From Pseudomonas poae (GTDB taxonomy: Bacteria > Pseudomonadota > Gammaproteobacteria > Pseudomonadales > Pseudomonadaceae): a DNA stretch of 64,000 bases. Of the stretch, positions 49,126 through 57,126 are shown piece by piece (the stretch's first letter is position 1; each line of letters opens with the position of its first letter). The DNA lies in contig CP034537.1 of NCBI GenBank assembly GCA_004000515.1, positions 4,726,001-4,790,000 on the forward strand, given 5' to 3'. The position numbers and the translations under genes are program-made. The notes under the pieces are model-generated. The model did no database searches. It saw nothing but the letters and a program-made list of their open reading frames with translations, and was not told the DNA's origin.

Positions 49126-49365
49126 TCACCACTTTAAAAGTGCTTCTTCGGGATGAATCACTCGCTGATTAAACTGCACATCCATCCGGTTGATTGGCTT
49201 GCTTCCCACCACCTGTGCGACGGGATACGCGTCCTTTGCATATTTTCTGGCGGCGATGTCGGCGATCGCCTGATTCAGCGGTGCGAACCTGACCGTCATT
49301 GGTTCGAGCGGCCCGGTCTTTGCAGCACTGGCGCCTAGTTGTTCGCAGAGCAGCGTCTTGCTCAT
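49126..49365 (-). CDS. Small protein with N-terminus like the 56722-57126 gene
   Basis: 79 residues from ATG 49365 (AAAGGA upstream). It starts MSKTLLCEQLGA; the protein encoded at 56722-57126 starts MSKVLLSEQLGA. Later parts (AARKYAKDAY, then DVQFNQRV) align loosely with AARIREYYQN and GVQFTDAQ there. Its promoter and leader are nearly identical to those before the 58265 gene. No membrane helix, unlike its relative. Function unknown. Transcribed with the GNAT gene. Confidence 0.65.
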   Translation of the reverse strand: MSKTLLCEQLGASAAKTGPLEPMTVRFAPLNQAIADIAARKYAKDAYPVAQVVGSKPINRMDVQFNQRVIHPEEALLKW

Positions 49366-49368
49366 CAA

Positions 49369-49436
49369 GCGTCCTTTCGTGATGGTTACGGCAAAGGGCG
49401 CAAGTATACCGATCAGTGAAGGCAAACCAATGGCAG
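49369..49436 (-). promoter_or_regulatory. Promoter and leader shared with the 58.3-kb operon (copy A)
   Basis: On the minus strand TTGGTT (49430-49425), 16-base spacer, TATACT (49408-49403). A 22-base block (49404-49425) and a 16-base block around the ribosome site (49369-49384) are identical to those at 58316-58337 and 58269-58284. Confidence 0.75.
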
Positions 49437-49449
49437 GTTGTGGTCTGGG

Positions 49450-50867
49450 TTACAGCGTCCACCCCAACCCCAATGCCTTATGCAGCGACGCAAAATCCTT
49501 CAGCAACTCCGCATCCCCTGAAATCCGGCTTTCCTGTGCCTGATACCGCGTACGCTCAGCATCCAGCCAGTCCAGCGTGCTTGCGGTACCTGCGCGATAG
49601 CGTTGGCGTGTCAGGTCTGCGGCACGCACGGCTGATGACTCGACGCTGCGCAACAACACGACGTTTTGCCGCTGGTGGCCGTATCGCGCCAAGGCCACGT
49701 CGGCGTCGCGCAGTGCCCCAATACCGTACTTTTATACTGGGCGAGTGCTTCGTCGCGGCCGGCTTCGGCGCCTTTGACGCTGGCGGCCACGCGGCCGAAA
49801 TCCAGCACGTTCCAGGTCAGGCGCGGCAGGATCAGCCAAGTGCCGTTGTCTTTGCGGGCGAGGTGGCCGGGGTCGCTGGCGGAGAATGACAGGTCGCCCA
49901 TCAGGCTGAGTTTGGGGAACCAGTCTGCGGTTTTTTCGCCGATCTGCGCGTTGCTGGAGGCGAGTTTGCGTTCAGCGATACGGATGTCGGGCCGGGCTTT
50001 GAGGAGGGCGGCCGGGTCTGCGATTGGCACCACGCCGGGAATCGTCGGCAAGGCTTTGGCGGTGGCGAGGCGGTTATCCAGCTCGCCCGGTTCCAGGCCG
50101 CAGAGTAGGCCCAGTTGATCCAGCGACTCGACGATGGACGCTTGCAAGGGTAGGCGTTGCGCCTGGGTGTTTTCGGCCTGGGTCAGTACCTGTTCAAGTT
50201 GCAGCTGGGACGCCACGCCACGCTCGCGCCGTTGTTGAGTAAGGTCCAGGGCCTGGTGTTCGATGTCGACGCTGGCATCTACCAGCGCCAGTCGCGCCTG
50301 CTGGTCGCGCAGGTCGGTGTAGGTTTGCACCACCTCAGCGGCCAGTTGCACCTGGGCGTCCGCAAGCTGTGCCTGGGAGGCGTCGGCTTCGGCTTGCGCC
50401 GCTTCCACCGCACGGCGTGTGCCGCCGAACAGGTCGGCCTCCCAACTCGCATCGAAGCCGGCGAGGTACAGGCTCAATGGGCCGCGACCGCCGCCGCTGC
50501 CGCCCAGGGCCGAGGTGTCGGGTGAGCGCAGTTTCAACATCGCCGCGTCGCCGGTGACCTTGGGCATGCTGTCGGCACGGGCGCCGCTGAGGCTGGCACG
50601 GGACTGTTTCAAGCGCGCCTGGGCGGTGGCGATGTCCGGGCTGTTGTGCAGCGCCTGGTCGATCAATTCATTCAACTGGCTGTCACCCAGCGTGCGCCAC
50701 CATTGGGCGACCGCGGGCGCACTCGGTGCGGTGCTGTCGGCATGCGCCAACTGCCTGGCCGTCAGGGTTTTTGGGGCGACATCCGGTGCGCCTTGGTAGT
50801 CCGGGCCCACCGTGCAGGCGGACAACAAGCCGACCGTGAAAAACAGGGGAAGGGAGCGAAGAGTCAT
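49450..50867 (-). CDS. Outer-membrane efflux lipoprotein, NodT/OprM type (frameshift at 49716-49719)
   Basis: About 473 residues. ATG 50867 gives a lipoprotein signal (LPLFFTVGLLSAC, Cys anchor), then VGPDYQ. Two OEP repeats, with coiled-coil helices such as NSPDIATAQARLKQSRASLS and KARPDIRIAERKLASSNAQI. One C missing at 49716-49719 breaks the end; corrected, ALRDADVALARYGHQRQNV continues to ALGLGWTL. It overlaps the MFS gene by 4 bp and completes a trans-envelope pump. Confidence 0.88.
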
Positions 50868-52432
50868 GACTGTACCGTGCGCTTTTTCAGGATGAAGATC
50901 AGGGGCAGACACGCCAGCATTGCGAGTCCCAGTACGTAAAACGCGTCGTTGTAGGCCATGACCGAGGCCTGGCGCGCGATGTCGTTGGCCAACTGGGCCA
51001 TCGCTTGCAACGAGGCGGTGGTGGCATCGCCGGTTTGCGCGAGGTAGCTGGCGGTGTTGCTCGCCATCTGGTCTTGGGCCAGTTGGCTGTTGGCCAGGAT
51101 GCCCTCGCGCAGCCGGTCGTCATGGAAATGACTGCGCCGGTCCATCAGCACGCCGAGCAACGCCAGGCCGATGGTGCCGCCCAGGTTGCGCGACATGTTG
51201 TAGAGCCCGGATGCATCGCCGGCGTCCTTGGTGTCGACCGAACGCATGGACAATTGGCTGAGGGGCATCATCACCAGGATCTGCCCGAAGCCGCGCAGCA
51301 ACTGTGACCAGATGAAGTCATGGCCTACGCTGTCGGCAGTCAGCTGTGTATCGACAAAGCAACTGGCCCAATACAGCAGCAGGCCCGCGCCGACCATCCA
51401 GCGCAGGTCGTAACGGCCGAGCATGCGAGGCAGGATCGGCATCAGCAGGAATGCCGGAATACCCGACAGCAACATGATCGACCCCGACTGCTGCGCGTTA
51501 TAGCCAGACAAGATCCCGAGGAACTGCGGTACCAGATACGCCGTGCCATACAGGCCTGCACCCACGGCCGTGCCGATCAGCAGCACGCTGCCAAAGCTTT
51601 TATTGAGCACCAACTGCAAGCGCAGGATCGGCGTGGCGGAGCGAAATTGCCCCACGGCAATCAGGAAAAACCCGACCACGGTAGCGATGCTCAGCCAGGT
51701 GATCAGCAGCGAGTCAAACCAATGCTCACGCTGGCCTTCCTCGAGCACCACGGTGAGCGAACTCAAGCCCATCGCCAGGCCGAGGATGCCCAGCCAATCG
51801 GCACTGATGAACCGTTGCAGGTTCATGCGCTCGCTGGGCAGGCCGGTGATCAGTAGGGTGATCAGGGCGATGCTGATGGGCAGATTGAGAAAGAAACACC
51901 AGCGCCAGTTGATGTTTTCTGTAAGCCAGCCGCCAATCACTGGGCCCAGCAGCGGGCCGAGGATAACGGTCATGCCGAACATGGTCATGCCGATCGCCAT
52001 CTGATGGGGCGGCAGGCGGGTGCGCACGATGGTTTGCGCGGTAGGAATCATCGCGCCACCGGCAAACCCTTGGCCGATGCGCCCGGCGATCATCGCGCCG
52101 AGGCTGGCAGACAGGCCGCAGAACATCGAAAAGAACGTGAACATCAACGCCGTGCCAATCAGGAACCGACGCAGGCCAAAGACCCGCGTCAGCCAGGCGG
52201 CGAGGGGGATCATCACGATTTCCGACATCAGGTAACCGGTGGCAATCCAGGTACCTTCGGTGCCGGTTGCACCGATCTGGCCTTGAATCTGCGGCAATGC
52301 GGAGTTGGTGATCGACACGTCCAGGGTCGCCAACAGCGCACCCAAGGCGCCTGCGGCGACAGCGATCCAGTCGGTCAGCGAGGCGTTGCGCGGTTTGTCC
52401 GCTGCCACGCCGGTCATTGTCGCTTCAGCCAT
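50864..52432 (-). CDS. EmrB-like DHA2 MFS multidrug transporter
   Basis: 522 residues, 14 membrane helices. Motif A-like WLTRVFGLRRFLIG after TM2, motif C GMTVILGPLLGPVIGGWL in TM5, and the DHA2 start LDVSITNSALPQIQGQIG. Proton-driven export of drugs or acids. It overlaps both the adaptor (8 bp) and outer-membrane (4 bp) genes, so the three are expressed together. Confidence 0.92.
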   Translation of the reverse strand: MAEATMTGVAADKPRNASLTDWIAVAAGALGALLATLDVSITNSALPQIQGQIGATGTEGTWIATGYLMSEIVMIPLAAWLTRVFGLRRFLIGTALMFTFFSMFCGLSASLGAMIAGRIGQGFAGGAMIPTAQTIVRTRLPPHQMAIGMTMFGMTVILGPLLGPVIGGWLTENINWRWCFFLNLPISIALITLLITGLPSERMNLQRFISADWLGILGLAMGLSSLTVVLEEGQREHWFDSLLITWLSIATVVGFFLIAVGQFRSATPILRLQLVLNKSFGSVLLIGTAVGAGLYGTAYLVPQFLGILSGYNAQQSGSIMLLSGIPAFLLMPILPRMLGRYDLRWMVGAGLLLYWASCFVDTQLTADSVGHDFIWSQLLRGFGQILVMMPLSQLSMRSVDTKDAGDASGLYNMSRNLGGTIGLALLGVLMDRRSHFHDDRLREGILANSQLAQDQMASNTASYLAQTGDATTASLQAMAQLANDIARQASVMAYNDAFYVLGLAMLACLPLIFILKKRTVQS

Positions 52433-53534
52433 GGTTGGCGTCCGCGCCGTGGGTGCGAGTGTCTACTTCCACCGTTGCCGAGAGACCGGGCATCAATGCC
52501 GCGCGCAGGTCGTCCGGCACGTCGAGGGCAATGCGCACCGGTACGCGTTGGACGATCTTGGTGAAGTTGCCGGTGGCATTGGACGGCGGCAACAGGGCGA
52601 ACTGTGCGCCGGTGCCGGGGGCCAAGCTGTCGATATGGCCTTGGAGGTCGCGGCCGGGCAGGGCGTCGACATGCACGGTGACGGTCTGGCCAGGGCGCAT
52701 GGCACCGATCTGGGTTTCCTTGTAGTTGGCGGTCAGGTAGATCGAGCTGATGGGTACCACGGTCAACAGGCGTGTGCCGGGCTGCACGTATTGGCCGACA
52801 CGCACGCCACGGTCGGCTACGCGACCATCCAGCGGGCTGCGGATGACCGCGTCGTCCACATCCAATTGGCTTTGCGCTTCACTGGCCTTGGCCACGCCGA
52901 GTTGCGCCTGGGCCTGCTTGAGTTGGGCCTGGAGCGTACCGTAGCGGGTCTGGCTGGAGCGTAGCGCGGCTTGCTTGGCCGCTACCGTGCTGCGGGCTTG
53001 GGCCAGTTGGTTATTCAACTGCGCCAGGCGTTCTTCCGGCTCGGCACCGGAGCGGGCCAGTGGTGCGTAGCGTGCTACTTCGGTCTTGGCATGTTGGGCA
53101 TCGGCTTCGGCTCCCTGCAGTTGGGCGCGGGCTTCGGCGATGGTCGAATCCTGTTGCACCAGGTCGGCTTCGGCCTTGGCGAAGTCGGCATTGCGTGCGG
53201 CAATCGTCGCGGTGGCTTCGTCACTCACGGCTTGGTATTTACGCGCATCCAGGCGTACCAGCACGTCGCCGCGCTTGACCTGTTGATTGTCGGTCACCAG
53301 CACTTGGGCAACGTAGCCATTGATCTTCGGCGCCACGCTGATGCTGTCGGCTTGCAGGTAGGCGTCATCGGTGGTCTCGATAAAACGCCCGGTAATCCAC
53401 CACCAGGCGCCCCATGTAACGCCGATCACCGCCGCAATGGCCGCCAGGGTGAGCAGGATGCGTCGGGCCTTGCCGCGTTGGCCGTTGACGGTTTCTTCAG
53501 GAATGACCTGAGGGGAGGGAAGTGCAGCGGACAT
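52425..53534 (-). CDS. EmrA/HlyD-like membrane-fusion adaptor
   Basis: About 369 residues. ATG 53534 is preferred to GTG 53543 because GGAG lies 7 bp upstream of it. One TM (ILLTLAAIAAVIGVTWGAWW), lipoyl halves TDDAYLQADSISVAPKINGY and SPLDGRVADRGVRVGQYV, and a long coiled-coil hairpin (~95-210). It bridges EmrB-type pump and outer-membrane channel. Divergent from the TetR regulator. Confidence 0.92.
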   Translation of the reverse strand: MSAALPSPQVIPEETVNGQRGKARRILLTLAAIAAVIGVTWGAWWWITGRFIETTDDAYLQADSISVAPKINGYVAQVLVTDNQQVKRGDVLVRLDARKYQAVSDEATATIAARNADFAKAEADLVQQDSTIAEARAQLQGAEADAQHAKTEVARYAPLARSGAEPEERLAQLNNQLAQARSTVAAKQAALRSSQTRYGTLQAQLKQAQAQLGVAKASEAQSQLDVDDAVIRSPLDGRVADRGVRVGQYVQPGTRLLTVVPISSIYLTANYKETQIGAMRPGQTVTVHVDALPGRDLQGHIDSLAPGTGAQFALLPPSNATGNFTKIVQRVPVRIALDVPDDLRAALMPGLSATVEVDTRTHGADANHG

Positions 53535-53633
53535 CAAGGTCACTCCAGATTTATATCAGATGGAATAAATTCCTTTTTTCGCGAATTTTTGTCAACTGGT
53601 ATATTTTGGTCCGAGATCTGAAAGGAGTTGCAC

Positions 53634-54338
53634 ATGGCACGACATAAACCCGCTGCCGAGGGTGGATACCAACGCGGCGAAGAAACCCGCGCGCGAATCA
53701 TCGAGGCCGCCGTTGTGGTCTTTGGTGAACGTGGCTACGACGGTGCGTCCACCCGCGATATCGCCACCGCCGCCGGGGTCAACGCGCCCGCGCTCCAGTA
53801 TTACTTCGACGGCAAGGAAGGCGTGTACCTGGAATGTGTCGAGCACCTAATCACCTTGCTGTGGCGCAAGATGGCACCTAGCGTCGAGGCTGCCGAACAC
53901 GCGCTGGCCGATGACAACTGCCAGGACACCTGCCTGATCGAGGCGTCATTGGGCATTTTGGGCACGGTGGTGTCGACTATTCAGGACAGTCCGGAAGCGA
54001 CGGCCTGGCGCGCATTCCTCGATCGCCACCAGGCCGGGTTGTGCCCGGAAAGCGCGACGATGGCGTTCGATGAGCGTTTCAAGGCGCGTATCAGCGGCGT
54101 GATCCGGTTGTTGATTGCGCGGTTGTCGGGCTTTGCCGTGGAAGATGAGCGCACCGTGATCCACTCGATGGCGCTGTTTACCCAAGGGTTGGCGTTCCGC
54201 GTGCAGAAACCCAAGTTGCTTGCCGCACTGGACTGGGCGCAGATCGGCGAGAAAGAGATGGAATTGGTGCGCGAGGTGGTGCTGACGCAGGCGCGTTTCA
54301 CGTTGGAAGGCTTGGTGCAATTACGCAATCAGCGTTAG
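53634..54338 (+). CDS. TetR-family repressor of the efflux operon (CerR/DUF1956 type)
   Basis: 234 residues from ATG 53634 (AAGGAG). HTH GASTRDIATAAGVNAPALQY then YFDGKEGVYLECV; the C-terminal domain resembles CerR/DUF1956 regulators. The 100-bp divergent promoter region contains the dyad GGAATAAATTCC (53562-53573), a candidate operator. Repression of the pump and relief by its substrate is the standard arrangement. Confidence 0.88.
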   Translation: MARHKPAAEGGYQRGEETRARIIEAAVVVFGERGYDGASTRDIATAAGVNAPALQYYFDGKEGVYLECVEHLITLLWRKMAPSVEAAEHALADDNCQDTCLIEASLGILGTVVSTIQDSPEATAWRAFLDRHQAGLCPESATMAFDERFKARISGVIRLLIARLSGFAVEDERTVIHSMALFTQGLAFRVQKPKLLAALDWAQIGEKEMELVREVVLTQARFTLEGLVQLRNQR

Positions 54339-54488
54339 GGCACGGTAACTAACGCGGTTTTAAACGTTGCACGGTGTACCGTTATGCATACAAACCCTAC
54401 CATCAAGTTACACGAAAGCCGTGACGCACTTGAGTTTGCACTGTCTTACCCAGCGAGAAGTTAATCTCGTTGAGTAGAGAGTGTGGTC

Positions 54489-54671
54489 ATGAAGTTGAAT
54501 TACCTAACTAAGGCGGCGGTTGTTGTCGCGTTGTTGTCGTCCTTGTCGGGCTGCTGGATGTTCATGCCACCACCGGGTGGTGGTGGTGGTGGTGGTGGTG
54601 GTGGCGCTGGCGGGCACGGGCAAGGCGGTGGCCCTGGCGGCGGTGGCGGCGGTGGCGGCCCGCGCTACTAA
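54489..54671 (+). CDS. Gly-rich small lipoprotein with GGT microsatellite
   Basis: 60 residues from ATG 54489. Signal KAAVVVALLSSLSGC (lipobox LSGC, Cys 22). The mature part starts WMFMPPP, then ten Gly in a row, then GGHGQGGGPGGG, ending PRY. It is flanked downstream by a strong terminator, so it is a genuine transcript end. Function unknown. It shares design (short lipoprotein, Gly tail, aromatic end) with the one at 43526-43665. Confidence 0.65.
   Translation: MKLNYLTKAAVVVALLSSLSGCWMFMPPPGGGGGGGGGGAGGHGQGGGPGGGGGGGGPRY
54576..54602 (+). repeat. (GGT)9 trinucleotide microsatellite inside the lipoprotein gene
   Basis: Nine perfect in-frame GGT codons followed by GGC. Copy-number change would lengthen or shorten the Gly tract without a frameshift. 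Confidence 0.9.
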
Positions 54672-54678
54672 TTAGGAA

Positions 54679-54717
54679 AAAAAGAGGCAAGTCACGTGCA
54701 GCGGCTTGCCTCTTTTT
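54679..54717 (+). terminator. Rho-independent terminator of the Gly-rich lipoprotein gene
   Basis: AAAAAGAGGCAAG (54679-54691) pairs with CTTGCCTCTTTTT (54705-54717), ending in a T-run. Because the stem starts with an A-run it may also work from the other strand. Confidence 0.88.
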
Positions 54718-54744
54718 GCCCGCGACAAATAGCGGGCAAAAGAA

Positions 54745-54768
54745 AGCCCGCAATGGGGAGTGCGGGCT
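54745..54768. repeat. Short GC hairpin
   Basis: AGCCCGCA (54745-54752) and TGCGGGCT (54761-54768) with an 8-base loop, between the lipoprotein terminator and the PLD gene. Possibly the terminator of the leftward operon, but without a T-tract. Confidence 0.45.
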
Positions 54769-54844
54769 AAAGGGATGTTCATTAGGAGCTGGGTCCACCA
54801 TAGGCCCGCGTCTGTGAAAGGTTTGTGAAAGCGCTACGGTTAAT

Positions 54845-55375
54845 TCAACGCTTTATCACGATGTAAGGGACACCAAAATCCCAGCGCGATTGCCAATGTC
54901 TAACGTATTGGCTGGCGACTTCGGGCATGTCACGAATGACCAGCACATTCTCGGAGTTGGCGGTCTCGGCAGATGGGGCGTAATTGAATGAACCGGTTTG
55001 CACGGTGTTGCCATCGACGATGATCAGCTTGTCATGTTGCAAGTGAAAATGGTCGCTGGTACGCAGTTGCACGCCATTGCGCGCCACGAAATCCATCGCC
55101 GACTTGCTCGCTTTACCCAGGTTGCGCCTTTTGTCGATGACCACTTTTACATCCACACCGCGCTGCCTGGCTTCTACCAACGCCTGCGTAATGTCACGCG
55201 CTTGAAACGCGTAGGCGAGCATTTGGATGCTGCTTCTGGCGCTGCCGATGGTGTCCAGCACCAATTGACGTGCCGACCCCTCGGGTGAAAACCCCACTTG
55301 TACCTGCGGCTCAGCGAGCACTGCGCAAGGCAGCCCAAGCAGGGCAGCCAACGCGATGAATCGAAACAGCCTCAT
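54845..55375 (-). CDS. Exported PLD-family (Nuc-like) endonuclease/phosphodiesterase
   Basis: 176 residues with signal peptide (FIALAALLGLPCAVLA-EPQ). Single HKD-type motif: HDKLIIVDGNTVQTGSFNY (~residues 112-130; His, Lys, Asp, Ser-Asn in place) followed by NSENVLVI. Single-motif members such as plasmid Nuc work as dimers and cut DNA. A periplasmic location is predicted. It lies 27 bp after the coiled-coil gene, same direction, probably the last gene of that operon. Confidence 0.8.
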   Translation of the reverse strand: MRLFRFIALAALLGLPCAVLAEPQVQVGFSPEGSARQLVLDTIGSARSSIQMLAYAFQARDITQALVEARQRGVDVKVVIDKRRNLGKASKSAMDFVARNGVQLRTSDHFHLQHDKLIIVDGNTVQTGSFNYAPSAETANSENVLVIRDMPEVASQYVRHWQSRWDFGVPYIVIKR

Positions 55376-55402
55376 GGTTCAAGCCCTCCAATGGCACGGC
55401 AC

Positions 55403-56725
55403 TCAAAAGCCGTCAGATTTCCCGGCGGCGCTGCTAGCCGTTACGGTGGTCGTGGTGAAACTGTATGAGGTGGTGGTCGCGCTAACGAAACCGCGCTGCG
55501 CCGCCGCCTGGCTGCGCCGCACGATCGTACGAGCCTGGTTCAGCGCATCGATCAACCGTCCCAGTGTCACGTCGCCTTCCATGTAGCGCGCCATCAACTC
55601 CTCGAAGTCCGTCGACAGGTCGAAGTAGACATCGCTGCCGGTAAACGCCTCGTTGCGCAGCTTGCGTTGCAGTTCTTTGGCGCGCTCGTAGCGGGTTTGC
55701 AGCGCTTGTTGATGCTGTTTCAATGCCGCCTGGTCCGCCTTCATGCTCAACAGGCGCACGTGCAGGGTTTGCAGTTGCTCGACGATCCGGTCATCAGCGG
55801 TGTCCGGGGTCTGGCTGGCGAGGTCCACCAGCTCACCGAGGCTGCGGGTCTTCAACTGTTCGGTGAGCAGCTCGCGGGTACGCAGGTAATGCGGGTCCTG
55901 GTTGAGTGCATAGTCGGCCAATTGTTTTTGCAGGGTATTGGCGCGGGCCTTGGCGTTGTCGATAGCCGCTTCGGTGGCGCAAACGTCGCTGTGCAATGCG
56001 GTGAGGCCCAGCTGTTCGCGCGCTTGCTGTAGCTGCGCGTCAATGCTGCTACTCAACTGTTCGATAAGCGTTTGGCGCTCCAATTGCAGCGATTCGTTGC
56101 GCTCGCCCATGGCGATCAGGCTCATTTCATTCTTGCGGTTTGCCGTGTAGTTCACCTGCTTGGCCAGCCAGCGGTCCATCGCCAAATGCAGGCGGTTGCG
56201 CTGGTAGTGCTCGGTGCCAAAACGATGGCTGCGCAAGTAGCAGTAGATCGGGTCCGCGTCGAACGTCGGGCGCTTTTTCGCGTATTCCTCGCGCAACTCC
56301 AGGTAGCCGCTGATGTGTTCGCGGTGTTCGGCCTGTGTTTGGTCGAGCTGCGCGACTTGCCGCGCATATTCCGGGTTCTGTTCCAGCCGCTCACGGGCTT
56401 GTTGGTCGATACCCTCGTAGCGGGCCTGTGCAGCCTGCTTGGCGGCCAGGGCATCGGCAACGTGTTGCTCGGCGGCTTGCAGTTGCTGGTCCAACTGTTC
56501 GCGGGCGTCTTTACGGGCTTGCAGGGCAACGCTGACCTGGCTGTCGGCAGCGTTGCCATGCTCCAGGTGCAGTGCCGCGATGCTGCCCAGGCGCGTGGAG
56601 ATATCTTGCTCCAGCGCCAGTTGCTGCCAGGTCAGGTCGGACAGCTCTTGTTCGGTGGTGCGCTTCATCAGTTCGACATTGCGCGAATTACGTTCGGCGA
56701 GGCCGATCAGGGTTTCGGGCGTCAT
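55403..56725 (-). CDS. Long coiled-coil protein of unknown function
   Basis: 440 residues from ATG 56725 (overlaps the membrane-protein stop, ATGA). Almost wholly helical, rich in Gln/Glu/Leu/Ala heptads (for example QLDQQLQAAEQHVADALAAK, QLQTLHVRLLSMKADQAALK). A short Ser/Thr-rich tail (SATTTSYSFTTTTVTASSAA) ends the protein. No signal peptide and no nucleotide-binding motif, so not an SMC ATPase despite the look. Central region has HRFGTEHYQRNRLHLAMDRW. Probably a structural partner of the other two proteins. Confidence 0.75.
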   Translation of the reverse strand: MTPETLIGLAERNSRNVELMKRTTEQELSDLTWQQLALEQDISTRLGSIAALHLEHGNAADSQVSVALQARKDAREQLDQQLQAAEQHVADALAAKQAAQARYEGIDQQARERLEQNPEYARQVAQLDQTQAEHREHISGYLELREEYAKKRPTFDADPIYCYLRSHRFGTEHYQRNRLHLAMDRWLAKQVNYTANRKNEMSLIAMGERNESLQLERQTLIEQLSSSIDAQLQQAREQLGLTALHSDVCATEAAIDNAKARANTLQKQLADYALNQDPHYLRTRELLTEQLKTRSLGELVDLASQTPDTADDRIVEQLQTLHVRLLSMKADQAALKQHQQALQTRYERAKELQRKLRNEAFTGSDVYFDLSTDFEELMARYMEGDVTLGRLIDALNQARTIVRRSQAAAQRGFVSATTTSYSFTTTTVTASSAAGKSDGF

Positions 56726-57126
56726 GGTTTCACCGATTCGGAAACGCTTTGGGTCGCTTGCTTGTGTTGACTGTCCTGTAACACCACGCGCGTGCATTGC
56801 ACCGCCAGCGCGGCAATCGCCAGGTACTGCATCAGGCGAATACCCTTGCTGCGGTTGAGCAGCACCTTGCTCCACAACCGCGCAAGCGGCCCTAGTGGTG
56901 GTGCCTCGAACACCAGCCGGCCAGCGAAAAACTCGCGCACCCCTTGGTCGATCTGCGCATCAGTGAACTGTACGCCGTTGTTTTGGTAGTACTCGCGGAT
57001 ACGTGCGGCGACTTCGGCGCGGCGCTGGGGCAGGCTCAGATACTCGTCTACTTCGTTCTGGTGTTGGCGCAGTTGATCCACCCGTGCCATGGCACCGAGC
57101 TGTTCGCTAAGCAGCACTTTACTCAT
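56722..57126 (-). CDS. Membrane-anchored protein of unknown function
   Basis: 134 residues from ATG 57126, overlapping the preceding stop by one base (TGATG). N-terminal MSKVLLSEQLGA, soluble helices (EVAARIREYYQNNGVQFTDA), then a membrane helix LMQYLAIAALAVQCTRVVL at ~95-115 and a polar tail. It could tether the neighbouring coiled-coil proteins to the inner membrane. The first residues are shared with the small protein at 49126-49365. Confidence 0.75.
   Translation of the reverse strand: MSKVLLSEQLGAMARVDQLRQHQNEVDEYLSLPQRRAEVAARIREYYQNNGVQFTDAQIDQGVREFFAGRLVFEAPPLGPLARLWSKVLLNRSKGIRLMQYLAIAALAVQCTRVVLQDSQHKQATQSVSESVKP

Noticed and set aside
46931..49440. Genomic island integrated at tRNA-Cys
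   Set aside because: No integrase and no repeated tRNA 3' end were found downstream; small accessory genes alone are not enough.
55403..56725. SMC/Rad50-type ATPase
   Set aside because: Long coiled coil but no Walker A, Walker B or signature motif anywhere in the 440 residues.
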